Shown here: positions 1 through 8,720 of the stretch, one piece after another
How positions within the stretch are numbered: position 1 is the stretch's first letter
Layout of the letters: the number at the start of each line of letters is the position of its first letter
Assembly (NCBI RefSeq): GCF_014696225.1
Contig: NZ_JACJPV010000032.1
Location: 1-43,396, forward strand
Direction of reading: 5' to 3'
DNA: 43,396 nucleotides
Source: Anabaena sp. FACHB-1237
Lineage (GTDB): Bacteria; Cyanobacteriota; Cyanobacteriia; Cyanobacteriales; Nostocaceae
Notes under the pieces: model-generated
The model's input: only the letters and a program-made list of their open reading frames with translations
Told to the model about the DNA's origin: nothing
The model's database searches: none
Program-made: the position numbers and the translations under genes

Positions 1-128
1 CTGAGTCTTTCCATTGCTAGTCTTAGCTTGTATCTAAGTCGTTTGAATTTGTGTCCAATACTTAGATCATGTTTTGATTTAAGTTTATCAAGATGTGAGC
101 AAAGTTTGGCTATTTTGCTGAAATCTCC
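1..128 (-). pseudogene. IS607-type TnpB fragment (runs off left edge)
   Basis: On the minus strand one frame reads GDFSKIAKLCSHLDKLKSKH and continues with a basic stretch (KFKRLRYKLRLAMERL) to the window edge. As I remember the family, this resembles the region of cyanobacterial IS607/IS605 TnpB (OrfB) proteins just before the RuvC-like core. The frame is closed by a stop immediately upstream, and ndhS ends at 138, so there is no room for the roughly 100-200 residues that should precede it. The gene is therefore truncated at its 5' side. No catalytic residue falls in the window. It may be another transposase-like remnant; the assignment rests on a 42-residue match judged by eye. Confidence 0.5.
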
Positions 129-137
129 CTATATTAT

Positions 138-332
138 TTACTTACCTTTTTTAGCCGCAATGGTATCAACGAGTTCTAATTCTGGTAAGCGGAAAGTGAT
201 AATTTTATCCCAATTACCACCTTCAAATAATACAGCCACTTTACCATCACTTACCCGTTGTACAAGTCCTTCATAGCGATAATAAGTATCTGCGGGGTTT
301 TTTACACGAACAGTAGCACCAGGTAGGATCAT
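138..332 (-). CDS. ndhS: NDH-1 subunit NdhS (ferredoxin-binding)
   Basis: A 64-residue soluble protein beginning [20 protein letters not shown], the characteristic start of NdhS (formerly DUF3252). The family has an SH3-like fold that docks reduced ferredoxin on the peripheral arm of the thylakoid NDH-1 complex, feeding cyclic electron flow and respiration. The central stretch [21 protein letters not shown] is the conserved core. The length matches the family, so the gene looks complete. It stands alone on the minus strand, with rodA ending upstream at 619 on the same strand and about 286 bp of repeat-like spacer between them. The ATG is the only sensible start. Confidence 0.9.
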   Translation of the reverse strand: MILPGATVRVKNPADTYYRYEGLVQRVSDGKVAVLFEGGNWDKIITFRLPELELVDTIAAKKGK

Positions 333-618
333 TTTTTTAGCCTCGTTTGTTAGTTGTTAGTAATTAATTTGGCAGTCAGCTTATAGCTTACGCCACGCTA
401 CGCCAACAGCTATCAGCGTTGGGCCGTATTTTTATCATGTATGTAAGTTGCTTGTGAGATGTTAGGCGGAATTTTCATCACCAATACAATAATAGAATAT
501 CCGATACAAAAAAGCTAACTAATGCTAACAAAAGTTCGCTTTTTCTTCATGCTTTATCCTAGAAGTGTCAGCACTATCTAGTCCACAGGTTAACACGGTT
601 AATCTAACCCATCAGCAA
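333..618. other. spacer between rodA and ndhS with short repeats
   Basis: No gene is visible. Around 374-420 there is a short dyad-rich stretch: AGCTTATAGCTTACGCCACG is followed by a near mirror ending AACAGCTATCAGCG. This kind of small repeat is common in Nostocales spacers. The rest is AT-rich DNA that must carry the ndhS promoter, but I cannot point to a convincing -35/-10 pair. Confidence 0.5.
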
Positions 619-1929
619 TTACCATCTTTGACGATAACGGTGATTAGCTACAGATTCTACAATGCCTATAGCAATGAAATTTGTCAACATTGCCGAACGT
701 CCGTAACTCATCCAAGGTAAAGGAATACCTGCTACTGGTGCTAACCCTACAGTCATAGCTACATTAACAATAAGTTGAAATAGGATCATGGACAAAACAC
801 CGATGGCTAAAAGAGAACCAAAGTTATCTTTAGCAGTTTTGGCAATATGTAGCAATCGTAAACAAATCCCACAAAATACAGCTAATACAATTAAACATCC
901 AAATAAGCCAAACTCTTCTGCTACAGCAGAAAATATAAAATCTGTATGTTGTTCAGGAACAAAGTTTAATTGAGTCATGGGACCTTTGAATAAACCCCAA
1001 CCCCAAATTTCCCCTGAACCAATAGCAATACGAGATTGTATTAAATGATAACCTGCACCTAGAGGATCGTGATCAGGATTAATAAAGACACTTAACCGAT
1101 CTTTTTGGTAATCTTTTAGTACATGATTCCATGCGAAAATTCCTAGTTCTCCACCTAACATATTTAATAACCAACAACTTATAGCACTAATGCCAAAACT
1201 TTTCCAGGGTAAGGTTTTCCAACCAATTATGGCCATTGTACCTGCCCAAATCAAACCTAGTGGAGTAATGGCAATATCTTTCAGTATAAATATTGATTGC
1301 GGAAGTGGCCAAGATATGCTAAACATAATCGCAGCTACTATAGGGGAAATTAATAAGATTAACCAGCCTGGGTTAGCATTTGCCCAATAAAGCATTCCAA
1401 TAACGATAGCAGCAAATACTAATGAGGTAGCTAAGTCTGGTTGTAGGAAGACTAAAGCCCAGGGAGTGGCGGTAATGAGTAAGACTCGAAAGAAACTGTC
1501 AAGGGTGGAAGCTGTGCGTTTATGGAGTAATGCGGCTATGGTAATAATGACACCGATTTTAGCAAATTCTGAAGGTTGTACGTTAAAGCCAAAAATTGGT
1601 ATCCAGCGTTGTGCGCCTTTGGCACTTGTACCAACAATCATTACTGCAATTAAGCTGGCATTAGTTAAGGCATAGATAGTCCAATAGTAATTTAAAAGGT
1701 TTTCGTAGCGAATGCGAGCAATAAAGAGGGCAATAATTGAACCAATAATTGCTACTAACCAATGCCACCACCAGTCAGTTACGGGCTGTTTAAGTTCAGT
1801 ACTAAGAATCATTAAGCCACCAAACATACTTACAGCTATTGGTAAAATAAATAGAAGTATATCTACTTGTTGCCAAGGTTTAAGCCAATATTGCCAAGAA
1901 AATTTAGAGCGTAAAGGTTTAAGTAGCAT
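619..1929 (-). CDS. rodA: peptidoglycan glycosyltransferase RodA
   Basis: A 436-residue, roughly ten-helix membrane protein of the SEDS family (FtsW/RodA/SpoVE). SEDS proteins polymerise lipid II into glycan strands together with a class B PBP; RodA serves side-wall elongation. Family hallmarks are visible: KGAQRWI at about 104-110, QPSEFAK at 118-124, the loop FINPDHDPLGAGYH at about 282-295 with the conserved Asp (about 288), EQHTDFIFSAVAEE at 326-339, and a C-terminal GIPLPWMSYG. The last motif reads SYGRSAML where many relatives have SYGGS. The cytoplasmic N-terminus (SKFSWQYWLKPWQQ) supports the RodA rather than FtsW assignment. The mrp gene lies upstream on the same strand, separated by 113 bp with a hairpin. 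Confidence 0.92.
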   Translation of the reverse strand: MLLKPLRSKFSWQYWLKPWQQVDILLFILPIAVSMFGGLMILSTELKQPVTDWWWHWLVAIIGSIIALFIARIRYENLLNYYWTIYALTNASLIAVMIVGTSAKGAQRWIPIFGFNVQPSEFAKIGVIITIAALLHKRTASTLDSFFRVLLITATPWALVFLQPDLATSLVFAAIVIGMLYWANANPGWLILLISPIVAAIMFSISWPLPQSIFILKDIAITPLGLIWAGTMAIIGWKTLPWKSFGISAISCWLLNMLGGELGIFAWNHVLKDYQKDRLSVFINPDHDPLGAGYHLIQSRIAIGSGEIWGWGLFKGPMTQLNFVPEQHTDFIFSAVAEEFGLFGCLIVLAVFCGICLRLLHIAKTAKDNFGSLLAIGVLSMILFQLIVNVAMTVGLAPVAGIPLPWMSYGRSAMLTNFIAIGIVESVANHRYRQRW

Positions 1930-1970
1930 TTTAAGGTAAGTAGATCAAGGAGTCACCAAGTCAATTCAGT

Positions 1971-1995
1971 AGGGGTTTAGCAGTGCTAAACCCCT
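1971..1995. repeat. 25-bp hairpin between mrp and rodA
   Basis: AGGGGTTTAG and CTAAACCCCT form a near-perfect stem around a 5-base loop. It lies in the 113-bp gap between the end of mrp and the start of rodA. There is no T-tract on the minus-strand side, so an intrinsic terminator is not well supported. It could be a partial transcription or RNA-processing barrier between the two genes. Confidence 0.6.
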
Positions 1996-2042
1996 AAATG
2001 GAGTTAGGAGTCAGTTTTGTATTTTAAGCCAATAGATGATAG

Positions 2043-3119
2043 CTAAACTGAACTTAAAGCCATCACAGAAATTTTTGCTGCTACTGTTTGCGCGATCGCT
2101 TTTAAAGCCTTTGCAGAAGCAGAATTAGGTTCAGATACGACAATGGGTACACCATGATCACCACCAATTCTGGTAGAAATTTCTAAGGGTACACATCCTA
2201 ATAAGGTAATTTCTAACTCGGAAGCAGTTTTTTCTCCACCTCCTGAACCAAAAATATCGTATTGCTTATCAGGTTGATCTGGAGGAATAAAATAACTCAT
2301 ATTTTCCACAATACCTAAAATGGGAACATTCATTTGTTCAAACATCCGTAAACCTTTACGAGAGTCTAACAAAGCTACATTCTGTGGTGTTGTCACAATG
2401 ACAACGCCAGCCATCGGCACAGATTGAGTTAAAGTTAATTGTGCATCACCTGTTCCTGGTGGCATATCTACTATTAAATAATCTAACTCTCCCCACTCCA
2501 CTTGATACAAAAATTGACGAATTACTCCGTTTAACATCGGTCCTCGCCAAATCACAGGCTGATCTCTATCTATTAAAAAGCCCATAGATACCAATTTTAC
2601 ACCATGATTAAAAGCAGGTTCTAAAATCTCTCCTGCATCTGTGGAACGTACCGCTATTTCAACATCACTCAACCCTAACATGGTGGGATCATTTGGTCCG
2701 TAAATATCTGCATCTAATAAGCCAACTTTAGCTCCTGTTTGTGCTAAAGCTACTGCTATATTTACTGCTACTGTGCTTTTACCAACTCCACCTTTACCAC
2801 TGGAAACAGCGATAATATTTTTTACTCCTTTGACACCAGTACGATCCGGTAAGCTCTTTTGTTGTGGTGTTTCTGCTGTCACTTCTACCTGAATATCTGT
2901 AACTCCAGGTAGTTTGTTAATGGCTTTTTTGCAGTCTTCAACAATAAATTCCCGCAATGGACACGCAGGAGTGGTTAACACTAAAGTGAAACTTACTTTG
3001 CCACCGTCAATTTTAACATTGCGAATCATGTTTAATTCTACCAGACTTTTGCGAAGTTCTGGATCTTCTACTGGTCGCAATACTTCTAGGACTGAGTGGG
3101 TATCAAGAATATCATACAT
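2043..3119 (-). CDS. mrp: Mrp/NBP35-family ATPase (Fe-S cluster carrier)
   Basis: A 358-residue cytosolic protein with an N-terminal MIP18/DUF59 domain (about 5-80) and a ParA/MinD-type P-loop ATPase. The deviant Walker A SGKGGVGKS is at 107-115, with GLLDADIYGPN after it and VDMPPGTGD as the Walker B region. Mrp/ApbC proteins bind a 4Fe-4S cluster at a C-terminal CxxC and transfer it to apo-proteins. In this protein the loop that holds CxxC in E. coli Mrp reads NMSYFIPPDQPDKQYDIFG, with no cysteine pair. As I recall, cyanobacterial homologues share this variant. DUF59 carries PACPL with one conserved Cys. Start ATG follows a spacer of about 110 bp. Confidence 0.9.
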   Translation of the reverse strand: MYDILDTHSVLEVLRPVEDPELRKSLVELNMIRNVKIDGGKVSFTLVLTTPACPLREFIVEDCKKAINKLPGVTDIQVEVTAETPQQKSLPDRTGVKGVKNIIAVSSGKGGVGKSTVAVNIAVALAQTGAKVGLLDADIYGPNDPTMLGLSDVEIAVRSTDAGEILEPAFNHGVKLVSMGFLIDRDQPVIWRGPMLNGVIRQFLYQVEWGELDYLIVDMPPGTGDAQLTLTQSVPMAGVVIVTTPQNVALLDSRKGLRMFEQMNVPILGIVENMSYFIPPDQPDKQYDIFGSGGGEKTASELEITLLGCVPLEISTRIGGDHGVPIVVSEPNSASAKALKAIAQTVAAKISVMALSSV

Positions 3120-3233
3120 GGGTGTTTACCGTTGCTGCCTTATATCAATCTTTAAAAAGTTGGCAAAAAATTTGCATTGTCATGTCTTTGCATCTTAACT
3201 TTTTTTGTGGATATCCCACTAGACATCTAGTGG

Positions 3234-3410
3234 TAATTAAATGTTCATAACCATTAAACTCCTTGTAAGCTGATGAGCAGCACTCTCTGCATAACTAAAA
3301 AACCTAAAATTAGTGTAGTGCAAGCATCTTGCTTGCATCTATTATTCAAATTAAAAGCACAACAGCTTATTAGGGACAATTCATGAATTGTCCCTACGAT
3401 AATTTTCACT
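3234..3410 (+). repeat. dispersed repeat D, copy 1, interrupted by element B
   Basis: The left part (3234-3267, ATGTTCATAACC...CTCCTTGTA) and the right part (3371-3410, containing palindrome TAGGGACAATTCATGAATTG) match a contiguous sequence at 12903-12973. In copy 1 they are separated by a 104-bp element (3266-3369). The palindromic core suggests a hairpin-forming intergenic repeat. Copies 2 and 3 are at 12903-12973 and 13911-13960. Confidence 0.75.
3266..3369 (-). mobile_element. miniature element family B, copy 1
   Basis: In reverse orientation this reads TAAGCTGTTGTGCTTTTAAT and ends AGTGCTGCTCATCAGCTTA, the same ends as the copies at 27095-27198 and 34792-34900. It also has the internal palindrome CAAGCAAGATGCTTGC. 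The imperfect terminal inverted repeats and TA at both ends suggest an IS630/Tc1-type MITE. It splits dispersed repeat D. Confidence 0.75.
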
Positions 3411-3450
3411 CCTATGTATACTAAATTTCTTGAATCACTCCAGGATATGA

Positions 3451-4314
3451 TTATATTTGTAATTGATTCAATAAGTCTGTACCACATTCTAAATTAATTT
3501 TATTCAATATATGATTACGAATAATATTAATTCTATAATCTCTTTTGTTATGCCAATTCTGCAAATTAATAGTTGTGACATGACGTACTAACTTTACACT
3601 GTTTGTTAATAAAACAATATCGGCGGCCAATAGTTCATCCCACGTTAATGATCTCTCTTCAGCTTGAAAACCCATTGATTCGGCATCTTGTAAAATTAGG
3701 TGACGCATTATACCTGGCAATACACCGTCACTAACTGGCGATGTGACAAGTCTTGTATTGTATAAACAGAAAATATTTGCTGAGGTACTACATACTACTT
3801 TATTACTTGTGTTAAGCATGACTGCATCACTGTAACCTGCTTCTACTGCTTCCTGTAATGCCATAATTTGATCCAAATAACAGAGACTTTTGATCCGTGA
3901 TAGTGGAGAATTTTCATTGCGTTTTATTGTAGATAGAAAAAGTTTGATAGGTTCGTAATTAAGGGGTTGCCAATTATTTACGGTGGCGATAATTGTTGGT
4001 TTAGGTGTAGATAATGATGGTAATAATCCTCGCTCCCCTATTCCTCGTGTGACGGTAATCCTGAGAATACCATGAGGGTTGGTTAATTGTGGAATAATTG
4101 TAGTAATGGCTTGATTAATGCGATCGCTGTTTATTGGTATTCTTAGTAAGTTACATCCTTGTTCTAGTCGTTGAAGATGTGCTTGTAGTTGAAATGGAGT
4201 ATGATTGAAAATTGCTATTGTTTCAAATAAACCATCGCCTAATAAAAGTCCCCGATCTCGCAGATCGAATGGAACTACTGTTTCTTTGTATAATATACCG
4301 TTGATCCAAAGCAT
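3451..4314 (-). CDS. pabC: aminodeoxychorismate lyase-type class IV aminotransferase
   Basis: A 287-residue PLP enzyme of fold type IV. The N-terminus MLWINGILYKETVVPFDLRD and DRGLLLGDGLFETIAIFN are the classic family start. The PLP lysine is expected in RIKSLCYLDQIMALQEA. TSANIFCLYNTRLVTSP and GVLPGIMRHLIL form the cofactor-phosphate region. PabC converts 4-amino-4-deoxychorismate to p-aminobenzoate and pyruvate for folate synthesis. It lies 19 bp downstream of the pabAB fusion on the same strand, so the two almost certainly form an operon that makes pABA completely. That context favours PabC over branched-chain or D-amino acid aminotransferase. The C-terminus extends into DNA next to repeat D. 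Confidence 0.85.
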   Translation of the reverse strand: MLWINGILYKETVVPFDLRDRGLLLGDGLFETIAIFNHTPFQLQAHLQRLEQGCNLLRIPINSDRINQAITTIIPQLTNPHGILRITVTRGIGERGLLPSLSTPKPTIIATVNNWQPLNYEPIKLFLSTIKRNENSPLSRIKSLCYLDQIMALQEAVEAGYSDAVMLNTSNKVVCSTSANIFCLYNTRLVTSPVSDGVLPGIMRHLILQDAESMGFQAEERSLTWDELLAADIVLLTNSVKLVRHVTTINLQNWHNKRDYRINIIRNHILNKINLECGTDLLNQLQI

Positions 4315-4333
4315 ATCTTATTTATTTAAAAAT

Positions 4334-6499
4334 CTAATATAAAGTACTTAACTGTTCATAATTAAGATCATTTGTGGTTTGTAACCCTAGCATAGAATAT
4401 ATATCTACTTCTGAATTTCCCTCTATAGTAATTACTAAAGCTTGAATTAGGGCTTTAGCTTTCAATAACGTTTCTTGAAATTCCATTTTTGGGTCAGAAA
4501 GTGCTATTACTCCACCACCAATACCTATAGATATATGTTCAGGAGTTAAAACTGCCGTGCGGATGACAATATTCAAGTCTGTACTACCATTTAACGCTAA
4601 AAAACCGATCGCTCCTGAATACACTCCTCTAGCTTCTTTTTCCAAGCGATCAATAATTTGCATAGTACGCAATTTTGGTGCACCAGTCATTGAACCTCCA
4701 GGAAAGCAGGACTGAATACAATCTATTGTTGTTAAGTCTGGTCTTAATTTTCCCTTTACCGTTGTTACTAATTGATGTACTGTTGCATAAGTTTCTACAT
4801 CCATCAATTTTGGTACGGTAACACTACCAAGTTCACAAACCCGTCCTAAATCATTACGTAACAAATCTACAATCATCAAGTTTTCAGCCCGATCTTTGTC
4901 ACTATGGTATAATTGGGTACGAAGGATAACATCTTCAGATGGGGTTTTACCTCGCGGAATTGTTCCTTTAATGGGTTTAGTTTCTACCCATTTTTCAGGA
5001 TTAATTTTGAGAAAGCGTTCTGGAGAAGAACAGGCGATCGCTATTTCACCAAACCGTAAAAATGCTGAGTAAGGCGCAGGGTTAATGTGACGTAAATTAC
5101 GATAAAATCCTAAAGGATCAAGAGTATGATAGCTGTGTAATTGATTTGTAAGACATACTTGATAAGTTTCTCCTTCGTAAATTTGCTGTAAACAGTGATC
5201 AATATCTTGGATATAAGTCTGATATGGACGATGTAAAGATAAATTAATAGACTGTTTATTTTCTTGATGGACTATCTTAGGTAGAGGATCAAGATTTGTT
5301 AATTGTTGTTCAATATTGTCAAACCAGGTTCCTGGAGAGGATGGTTCTCCTATTTTGATTAATTGCAACAAGTAAATACAATGTTCTTGATGATCAATAG
5401 CAATGAAGCGATCGGCAAACAAGAAAATAGCATCAGGTAAAGGAGAAAAATTGACTAATTGAGATCCGCATTCTGCTTTCAGTTCATAACCAAAATAACC
5501 CACAAACCCACAGTTAAAATCAAAAGGTAGTTCATCAGTGTAACAACGACGATATTCTATTTCCCTGTTAAGATAAGTGAAAATACTTTCATGACGACAA
5601 ACTACTGTGTCTGATTGTGTAATTGTGAGTTTTTGCGTTTTGGTATAATAGCGAATTAATAAACTATGGGGACCACTGCCATCTCCCATAAACGAAAAAC
5701 GAGATAAACCAGATTCTACAAGACTACTATCCAGCCAAAAAGAATTAGGTGCATCTCCAAAAATTTGGACAAATATTTTCTCAGTATCATGATAAACATT
5801 CAATTTACGAGTATATACTTGAAAATCCTGGGACTGTTTTGAGTAATGATGGCTATAAGACTTTTTATTATTATATCCTGTAAAATACTGCTGTCTTGTA
5901 ATTTTACAATGGTGTTGTATAAAATTTAATGTTATATTTCTGAAATTTTCCAGTAATTTTTGACCATATTCTGTACAAATAGACTCTGGATGAAATTGTA
6001 CACCCCAAAAAGGTAAATAGCGATGACGCAAAGCCATAATTAACCCTGTTTCTGTCCACGCAATTTTTTCCAAACAGTTCGGTAAGTCATCAGCAATTAT
6101 TAAAGAGTGATAACGTACTACTGAAAATTGTTGAGGAATATCTGTAAATAATTGAGAACCATTATGGAAAATTTTACTAAGTCTACCATGTTGCACTTCG
6201 GGAGCATGAATTACCCTAGCACCGTGTAAATAACCTATTCCTTGATGTCCTAGACATACTCCCAGTAAAGGGATTTTAATATTCTTAATTATTTGTTGAC
6301 AAACTCCAAAATCTGCTGAATTTTCAGGACGGCCTGGACCTGGAGAAATGACAATGTTATCAAAGGACATTTTGCTAATTTCGTCCCATTTTATCTGATC
6401 ATTAGCAATGACTACAGGTGATTCTCCATTTACTTCCCCAATCATTTGGTATAGATTAAAGGTATAAGAGTCATAATTATCAATGATTAGTGTTCGCAT
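4334..6499 (-). CDS. pabAB: aminodeoxychorismate synthase, PabA-PabB fusion
   Basis: A 721-residue two-domain enzyme. Residues 1-190 are a class I glutamine amidotransferase: MRTLIIDNYDSYTFNLYQ start, oxyanion loop SPGPGRPEN, nucleophile Cys82 in GVCLGHQG, and His170/Glu172 in FHPES. Residues from about 230 form the chorismate-binding domain, with ETYQVCLTNQL, TKPIKGTIPRG, DLLRNDLGRV and FPGGSMTGAPK. The PIKGT motif, with Lys where anthranilate synthase has Ala, marks PabB rather than TrpE. The product is 4-amino-4-deoxychorismate. The pabC gene follows by 19 bp. No trp gene is near. The linker at 190-225 is rich in Q, Y and S and poorly conserved. Confidence 0.93.
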   Translation of the reverse strand: MRTLIIDNYDSYTFNLYQMIGEVNGESPVVIANDQIKWDEISKMSFDNIVISPGPGRPENSADFGVCQQIIKNIKIPLLGVCLGHQGIGYLHGARVIHAPEVQHGRLSKIFHNGSQLFTDIPQQFSVVRYHSLIIADDLPNCLEKIAWTETGLIMALRHRYLPFWGVQFHPESICTEYGQKLLENFRNITLNFIQHHCKITRQQYFTGYNNKKSYSHHYSKQSQDFQVYTRKLNVYHDTEKIFVQIFGDAPNSFWLDSSLVESGLSRFSFMGDGSGPHSLLIRYYTKTQKLTITQSDTVVCRHESIFTYLNREIEYRRCYTDELPFDFNCGFVGYFGYELKAECGSQLVNFSPLPDAIFLFADRFIAIDHQEHCIYLLQLIKIGEPSSPGTWFDNIEQQLTNLDPLPKIVHQENKQSINLSLHRPYQTYIQDIDHCLQQIYEGETYQVCLTNQLHSYHTLDPLGFYRNLRHINPAPYSAFLRFGEIAIACSSPERFLKINPEKWVETKPIKGTIPRGKTPSEDVILRTQLYHSDKDRAENLMIVDLLRNDLGRVCELGSVTVPKLMDVETYATVHQLVTTVKGKLRPDLTTIDCIQSCFPGGSMTGAPKLRTMQIIDRLEKEARGVYSGAIGFLALNGSTDLNIVIRTAVLTPEHISIGIGGGVIALSDPKMEFQETLLKAKALIQALVITIEGNSEVDIYSMLGLQTTNDLNYEQLSTLY

Positions 6500-6735
6500 A
6501 ATTAAGTTACATTAAACCCTGTAGAGGGCAAGAATTTGTTACCTTACTTGACAAGGTTGAGTCTTTATATCAATGCGTTGTGTTCTGCTGTTGCTTAACT
6601 CAACCTACAAAGTTATAAAGTTGATCTTTCAGATTTTACATGAATTATCTGCTTTTTTGACAGGATGAGTTATATATACATAGAAGTTGGGTTATTTTTT
6701 GCAACCTAACTACAAAATACTGCTAAATTCACCAA
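6500..6735. other. spacer upstream of pabAB
   Basis: No gene is seen. A small dyad GTTGGGTT...AACCTAAC (6686-6710) with a T-rich loop lies just past the end of the Rpn-family remnant. It could be a weak terminator or part of an old repeat. Confidence 0.4.
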
Positions 6736-7573
6736 TTAATTAACCGTCAACTTAACTAACAACTCCTCACGAGAAAGCTGAGATAAATTCAATAATAAAT
6801 CAGTTCTTTCTGTTAAAGGAAGTTCTATTATTCCATTCACAGCATTAGATAATTCCTCATCTAAATTACCAAAACGGGCTGTTAATAAACTCACAATTAT
6901 TAAACGTAAACCCTGTTGTAAACCTTCTAATTTTCCCTCCTCACGCCATTCTTCCCGTTGTTTAAGATATGCTGGTGATAAAGTCATAATTAACTCCCTA
7001 TCTTCATCAGTAAAATTAGTCTTCACTTCTATATTTTTACGCCATGATGCTAAAATTTCCAGTAGGTAATGCCATTTTTTATTCTCTGTAGATACTTTAA
7101 TTAATTCTTTGACTCCTTGGGTTTGAGTCTTCCCTTTTCCTAACACTGTTAACCAAAATGTGTCTTGATTTACTGGTAATTCATTAAGAACTACAATAGC
7201 TGTCTTTTGTGCTTCAGGTAGAAAATAAATTACCTTACACCACTCATCATCTTCTTCAGCCCGAAATGCTGCTAGTTTTTCTTCTGAACAAGTTGGTGTT
7301 AAAATCCATAAAAATGCTAATTCTTTCTCTAATATTTTTCTTCCTTCCCTTTTTGCTTGTCTGAGTAATTCGCCATGTACACTATATAATTTTAGCATAC
7401 AATTTCTAAATGGTTCAATTAGACATTTTCTCAGTAGGAGTTCCTGGACTAAACCATATATCTATTTCTCTCACTTGACTTTTAACATTTTTATCTATTT
7501 CTACCATGCCTAAACATTTGAGTAATTCCTCTAAATATTCCTTGGCAAATTGGTCGTGAGGTTGTCTAGTCAT
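6736..7573 (-). pseudogene. Rpn/DUF4351-family nuclease gene, frameshifted
   Basis: Two minus-strand pieces together make one gene. 7415-7573 encodes 52 residues starting MTRQPHDQFAKEYLEELL and ending SPGTPTEKMSN at a stop. This is the standard N-terminus of cyanobacterial Rpn-type PD-(D/E)XK proteins, including the acidic VREIDIWF strand. 6736-7398 encodes 220 residues from an internal Met, LKLYSVHGELLRQAKREGRK, through to a C-terminal DUF4351-type region (LLTARFGNLDEELSNAVNGI). In the second frame, just before that Met, one reads CLIEPFRNC, the expected continuation. The break is therefore a frameshift near 7420-7440. A short deletion is also likely, because the residues that usually separate EPFRN from LLKLYSVHGE are absent. 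The family is abundant in Nostocales; relatives are recombination-promoting nucleases or transposase-like proteins. Confidence 0.75.
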
Positions 7574-7693
7574 GGTAATATTTTTTATCAAGATACAATA
7601 GGTAAAACTTGCTGAAAACGTTGACTTTGTTGGGTTAGAATATTGATTGATCTACAAACTTTTGTAAAACCTATTTAACCCAACCAGCAGTAA

Positions 7694-8500
7694 TTACAAA
7701 TTCAAGTTTTCTAAAAATGGTTGAAAATTAGTAATTAAATCTTCATAACTAAGTACAATAGTTGGAAAAGACTTACTACCATAATCAACACCAGATAATA
7801 ATGGAAAGGGATCATCTTGTAAAGATTTCCAAGTACCACCAGCAGCTTTTAAAATTACCCAAGCACCTGCAATATCCCACACTTTTGGAGTTGCTTCTAT
7901 ACCTCCCAAAACTGCTCCCATGGCCACAGTTAAAAAATTATAACTAGCAACTCCTAACATCCTCAATTTACAAGGAAAACCCGCCTGAATAATAGCGGTA
8001 CTTCGAGAACAAAGATTCAAAAAATGATTACCACTGATAGGATCTTTGCTAGTTTCAATTAAGCCATGATTTAAAAACGCTCCCGTTGGCATTTCTAAAC
8101 CAGAATTACCACCCCAAAAACCATGAAAAACCTGATTTAAAGGTGGCATAAAAACATAACCAAAAACAGGTACACCATGATAAAGTAATCCTAGAGAAAT
8201 TCCCCAAATGGGTATACCTCTAGTAAAATTGGTTGTACCATCTAAAGGATCAATTACCCAACACCAATCTGTACCGGGAAAAACTTGATTGTTCTCTTCG
8301 CTTAAAATACCATGATCAGGAAATGCTTTCATAATAGCATTAGTTATTTCTTGATCAGCCCATTTATCAGCTTGAGTTACTAAACTACCATCAGCTTTTT
8401 CTAAACCTTGTACTTTGCCAAAATCTAACATTAATTGTTTTCCCACTTTGTTAGTAGTGGTTACACAAAAGTCTAAAATCTCACTCCAAAAATCCTGCAT
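7694..8500 (-). CDS. inositol-monophosphatase family phosphatase
   Basis: A 268-residue Mg-dependent phosphatase of the IMPase/SuhB/FBPase-like superfamily. The metal-binding motifs are intact: LSEENN (first Glu), WVIDPLDGTTNFTRGIP, and the C-terminal WDIAGAWVILKAAGG. Family members hydrolyse inositol phosphates, histidinol phosphate or PAP/PAPS. The sequence alone does not settle the substrate, and the neighbours (Rpn remnant, PucC-like carrier) give no clue. The start MQDFWSEILDFCVTTTNKVG matches typical cyanobacterial homologues. Length is normal, and no signal peptide or membrane segment is visible. Confidence 0.87.
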   Translation of the reverse strand: MQDFWSEILDFCVTTTNKVGKQLMLDFGKVQGLEKADGSLVTQADKWADQEITNAIMKAFPDHGILSEENNQVFPGTDWCWVIDPLDGTTNFTRGIPIWGISLGLLYHGVPVFGYVFMPPLNQVFHGFWGGNSGLEMPTGAFLNHGLIETSKDPISGNHFLNLCSRSTAIIQAGFPCKLRMLGVASYNFLTVAMGAVLGGIEATPKVWDIAGAWVILKAAGGTWKSLQDDPFPLLSGVDYGSKSFPTIVLSYEDLITNFQPFLENLNL

Positions 8501-8532
8501 AACTTAACCATTACTAATTATTTATCAACTGT

Positions 8533-8680
8533 AGGACTTACGCAAGTGTCACACTAAACAATCTGTTGAGTGGGTGCGTCAGATATCAAGAATTTGGTTA
8601 TTTACATGATTTATAATGTCTGACGTGGTTGGTGAGCTTGTCGAACCAGACCCTACCAATGTACCAGTTGCCTAAGTCCT
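8533..8680 (+). mobile_element. miniature element family A, copy 1
   Basis: A 148-bp element bounded by AGGACTTACGCAAGTGTCAC on the left and CCAGTTGCCTAAGTCCT on the right. Its interior contains GCGTCAGATATC and, later, the inverted GTCTGACG. Near-identical copies lie at 12509-12656 (inverted), 23437-23583 (inverted) and 29574-29721. No coding capacity; this is a MITE mobilised in trans. Confidence 0.85.
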
Positions 8681-8720
8681 GAACTGTATCAATTATCAAT
8701 TGTCAATTATTCATTGTCAA

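Noticed and set aside
3254..3487. 77-codon minus-strand open frame downstream of pabC
   Set aside because: Covers element B and repeat D and overlaps the pabC end in another frame; chance frame in repeats.
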